Below are positions 42,724-44,632 of a DNA stretch of 44,632 nucleotides, one piece after another. The notes below the pieces were generated by a model that was given only the letters and a program-made list of their open reading frames with translations, had not been told where the DNA came from and ran no database searches. Position 1 is the first letter of the stretch. Each line of letters begins with the position of its first letter. Both the position numbers and the translations under genes were made by a program. The stretch is from Gnomoniopsis sp. IMI 355080 (lineage: Eukaryota; Ascomycota; Sordariomycetes; Diaporthales; Gnomoniaceae): positions 1-44,632 of the forward strand of contig JAPEVC010000273.1 in the NCBI GenBank assembly GCA_027946555.1. Direction: 5' to 3'.

Positions 42724-42833
42724 GTTGCGGGCAGCACTGCTGCTTTGCAATTCAGCTGGAATTTTCCTCAGACAAACTACAGATTTGGTGTTGTCTTGAA
42801 AGACAAGCTGTCTGCATATCCCTCTTTTGCTCA

Positions 42834-44632
42834 TCATCGGTTGTCAGATATTACCGAGACACCGAATCCCGCAGTCTCCACATGCGCCAGGCGTAGTATC
42901 TCACTTCCACCGTCCGACGACAATTCCGAATTCATGCCTCCGGACTCAATCGACGTGGGCCGGGAAAAGTGACTGCCAGGACTCGGGAGGGCCGGAGACT
43001 CCTCCCCCTTTCGAAGATCAGTCACCTCCACCAGACTCTCTTTACTTGACTCTTGCCCCTCAGGTCGATTTGGAGGCGGTTGCAGGTGTCCGCCCTCACT
43101 GCTCCCCGCCGGCCCACCAGTTACCGCCTGCGCGAACGGAAACGGCTGTAATGTCCGTGGTGCCTCCTGCTGCTGCTGCTGCTGCTGAGACTGGAAGGCC
43201 GTCAGCCTGGTAGGCATATATACCATTCCCGGCACCTGCGGCGTGTCCAAGAACGGGTTGGTATTATTGTTCTCGGGGCGCGTTATTGGTGCTCGTGGGT
43301 GTGACAGGCCCGAACTAAGGAACGCCGACGTCGCTTGCGATGTGCGGTTGTTGCTCTGATTGTACAGACTATCAGTCGCGGAGCTGATATCCGTCATGCG
43401 CCTCTGCTGCTGCAACGCGCTGGGATCCTTTGACGAGTCGTACTCGAACTGGTCTGAACGCGGCGATTCCAGCGCCTCTTTGATGGGCCAGGTCTGCTGT
43501 CCCCCCGTCGAGGAAGAGGTAGTACGCGACGAGTCCCTGAGGGACACGCCAAAGCCGCGCGTCGCCGGCCAGGGACGTAGCGAGTCGCGGCCGACGATCA
43601 CGTTTGTTGTATTTGATGAGCGTTCTTGTTCCACCCCAGGTGTTTCGTTTTCGTGCTGCTCAAACGACGGGCCCTCCTTCTCTGCTATCATCGACACTGG
43701 GTGCTGGCGCAGACCACTCATGATGCTGAGTCCTTCGTCCTCACCGCCCCTGTTCGACGCGGCGATAGAGGGAGACCGCACCAGCAAGTGGCGCGTCGCG
43801 ACATTCGAGCCGAGGGAGGTGGTCGACAGGCTGCGGGTTTGCCGCATGGAGTCCACCACTTCTGGGCCGGATATGGAGGTGGTCGTGGTGCCGAAGCGGA
43901 ATTGATTCCGAGAATCTTTTCGAGAAACCGCTGATGCTGCTTCCAGGAGGCGGGCGCGTCTGAAGATGGCAAAACGGTTGCGTGCGCGACGGGAGCAGAG
44001 GCAGATACCGCCTAGGAGGAAGAGAAGGGCTGATAGGACGCCAGCTTCATGAGTAAAAGTTTTGTTAGTAGGCCGGCCTCATGAGGGATATAGGACTTGT
44101 CCTGCAAAAAGACGGAAAATAAAAGTGGTGAACATACCTACGATGCCTGCGGTGGCCCCTGCGGAGAGACCAGGCCGGCTGTTGATAGCTCCGGCATTGT
44201 TGGTGGGTGCAGCTTCGGCTGGGGAGGTACTGATTCCCGGTGAAACCAGCGTGGATGTAGATGAGAGGGAAGTTGTACCGGGCTTTGGTGGTCATTAGCT
44301 ACTATCATACGACTCCCAGTCGCTTAGCCGGGCTATGTACTAACCGGTGGTGTCACGAACGCAGTTGTCGATAACAAGGAAGTTGTGGCGGGCTTTGATT
44401 GTCAGCCAACGAAATGTCCTTTATTGTTGGTGATCGGCTGGGACTTGGAACTAGGTAGATACTCACCGGTGACAGTGTAGACGTGGATGAAATTGTGGAA
44501 AACGTGGATGAGGTGGTGATGAGCGTGATGGTGGACTGGACTGAGGATGTCGAGCTCAAGCTGGAACTTGAACTTGAGATCGATGTTGTTGTTGCTGGCG
44601 GCGGTGGCGGAGGTGGTGGAGGAGGAGGAGGC
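42834..44632 (-). CDS. Ser/Thr-rich single-pass membrane protein (5' end off window)
   Basis: Type I membrane protein with an O-glycosylation-type stalk, resembling fungal wall-sensor or Mid2-like proteins in layout. Exons on the minus strand: from the right edge to 44467, 44392-44345 (48 bp), 44282-44138 and 44044-42834; all phases match. The visible N-terminal part is poly-Pro (44606-44632), then a Ser/Thr stalk (SSTSSVQSTITLITTSSTF). The membrane helix is formed across the last intron (AGIVAGVLSALLFLLGGICLC) and followed by the stop-transfer SRRARNRF. The cytosolic tail of about 370 residues is Ser/Pro/Gln-rich with a Q7 run and the motif FLDTPQVPGMVYMP; no known domain. Intron-exon unit 44392-44345 is repeated by the start of the next exon. 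The extracellular head is outside the window, so a WSC or other ligand domain cannot be excluded. Confidence 0.8.
43167..43187. repeat. (CTG)7 trinucleotide run
   Basis: Encodes the glutamine run in the cytosolic tail of the right-edge membrane protein (CAG on the sense strand). Likely length-polymorphic. Confidence 0.9.

Noticed and set aside
1..44632. CRISPR arrays, bacterial operons, riboswitches
   Set aside because: The DNA is eukaryotic with spliceosomal introns; no regularly spaced repeats or operon spacing were seen.

Overview
The window looks like nuclear DNA of a filamentous ascomycete (Pezizomycotina). Genes are monocistronic on both strands. Most introns are 40-160 bp with GTNNGT donors, CTAAC/CTGAC-like branch sites and YAG acceptors. 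The gene families are typical of moulds: a fungal rhodopsin-domain membrane protein, cytochrome P450, secreted GMC oxidoreductase, AA9 polysaccharide monooxygenase, HET-domain protein, zinc-cluster regulator and a DUF1479 dioxygenase. I cannot name the genus from the sequence alone. Exon models were built by hand from splice signals and reading-frame phase and have not been tested against transcripts.

Layout. 1-1183 (-): 5' part of a rhodopsin-domain membrane protein running off the left edge. 1184-7154: about 6 kb with no gene I can support. 7155-7991 (+): cytochrome b561-like membrane protein. 8618-9433 (-): probable mitochondrial membrane protein. 10408-11634 (+): mannose-6-phosphate isomerase, followed within 25 bp by an unusual AT-rich coding island (11657-12096). 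12302-14079 (+) P450 and 14755-16994 (-) GMC oxidoreductase are convergent. 18208-19748 (-) M28 aminopeptidase and 21064-23175 (+) HET protein are divergent. 24350-25648 (-): protein methyltransferase. 27207-28292 (-) basic, repeat-bearing protein and 29144-31587 (+) FHA-kinase are divergent. 32974-34407 (+) histidine acid phosphatase and 35128-35972 (-) AA9 enzyme are convergent. 37572-40011 (-) atypical zinc-cluster factor and 40970-42723 (+) DUF1479 dioxygenase are divergent. 42834-44632 (-): Ser/Thr-rich single-pass membrane protein running off the right edge.

How the genes fit together. Several products are predicted to be secreted (GMC oxidase, M28 aminopeptidase, acid phosphatase, AA9 enzyme) and suit a saprotrophic or plant-associated life style. 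The P450/GMC pair could belong to an oxidative tailoring module, but no polyketide, peptide or terpene synthase is present, so no biosynthetic cluster is claimed. The HET protein and the FHA-kinase point to self/non-self recognition and checkpoint-type signalling, with no evidence that they interact.

Most unusual observations: (1) eleven exact copies of the palindrome TACCTAGGTA, all in non-coding DNA, where about 0.04 would be expected by chance; (2) the AT-rich coding island against the 3' end of the isomerase gene, with codon choice unlike any neighbour, a candidate for horizontal or virus-derived sequence; (3) a zinc-cluster factor whose cluster keeps only three of the six cysteines; (4) a tandemly duplicated 16-codon exon in the right-edge membrane protein.
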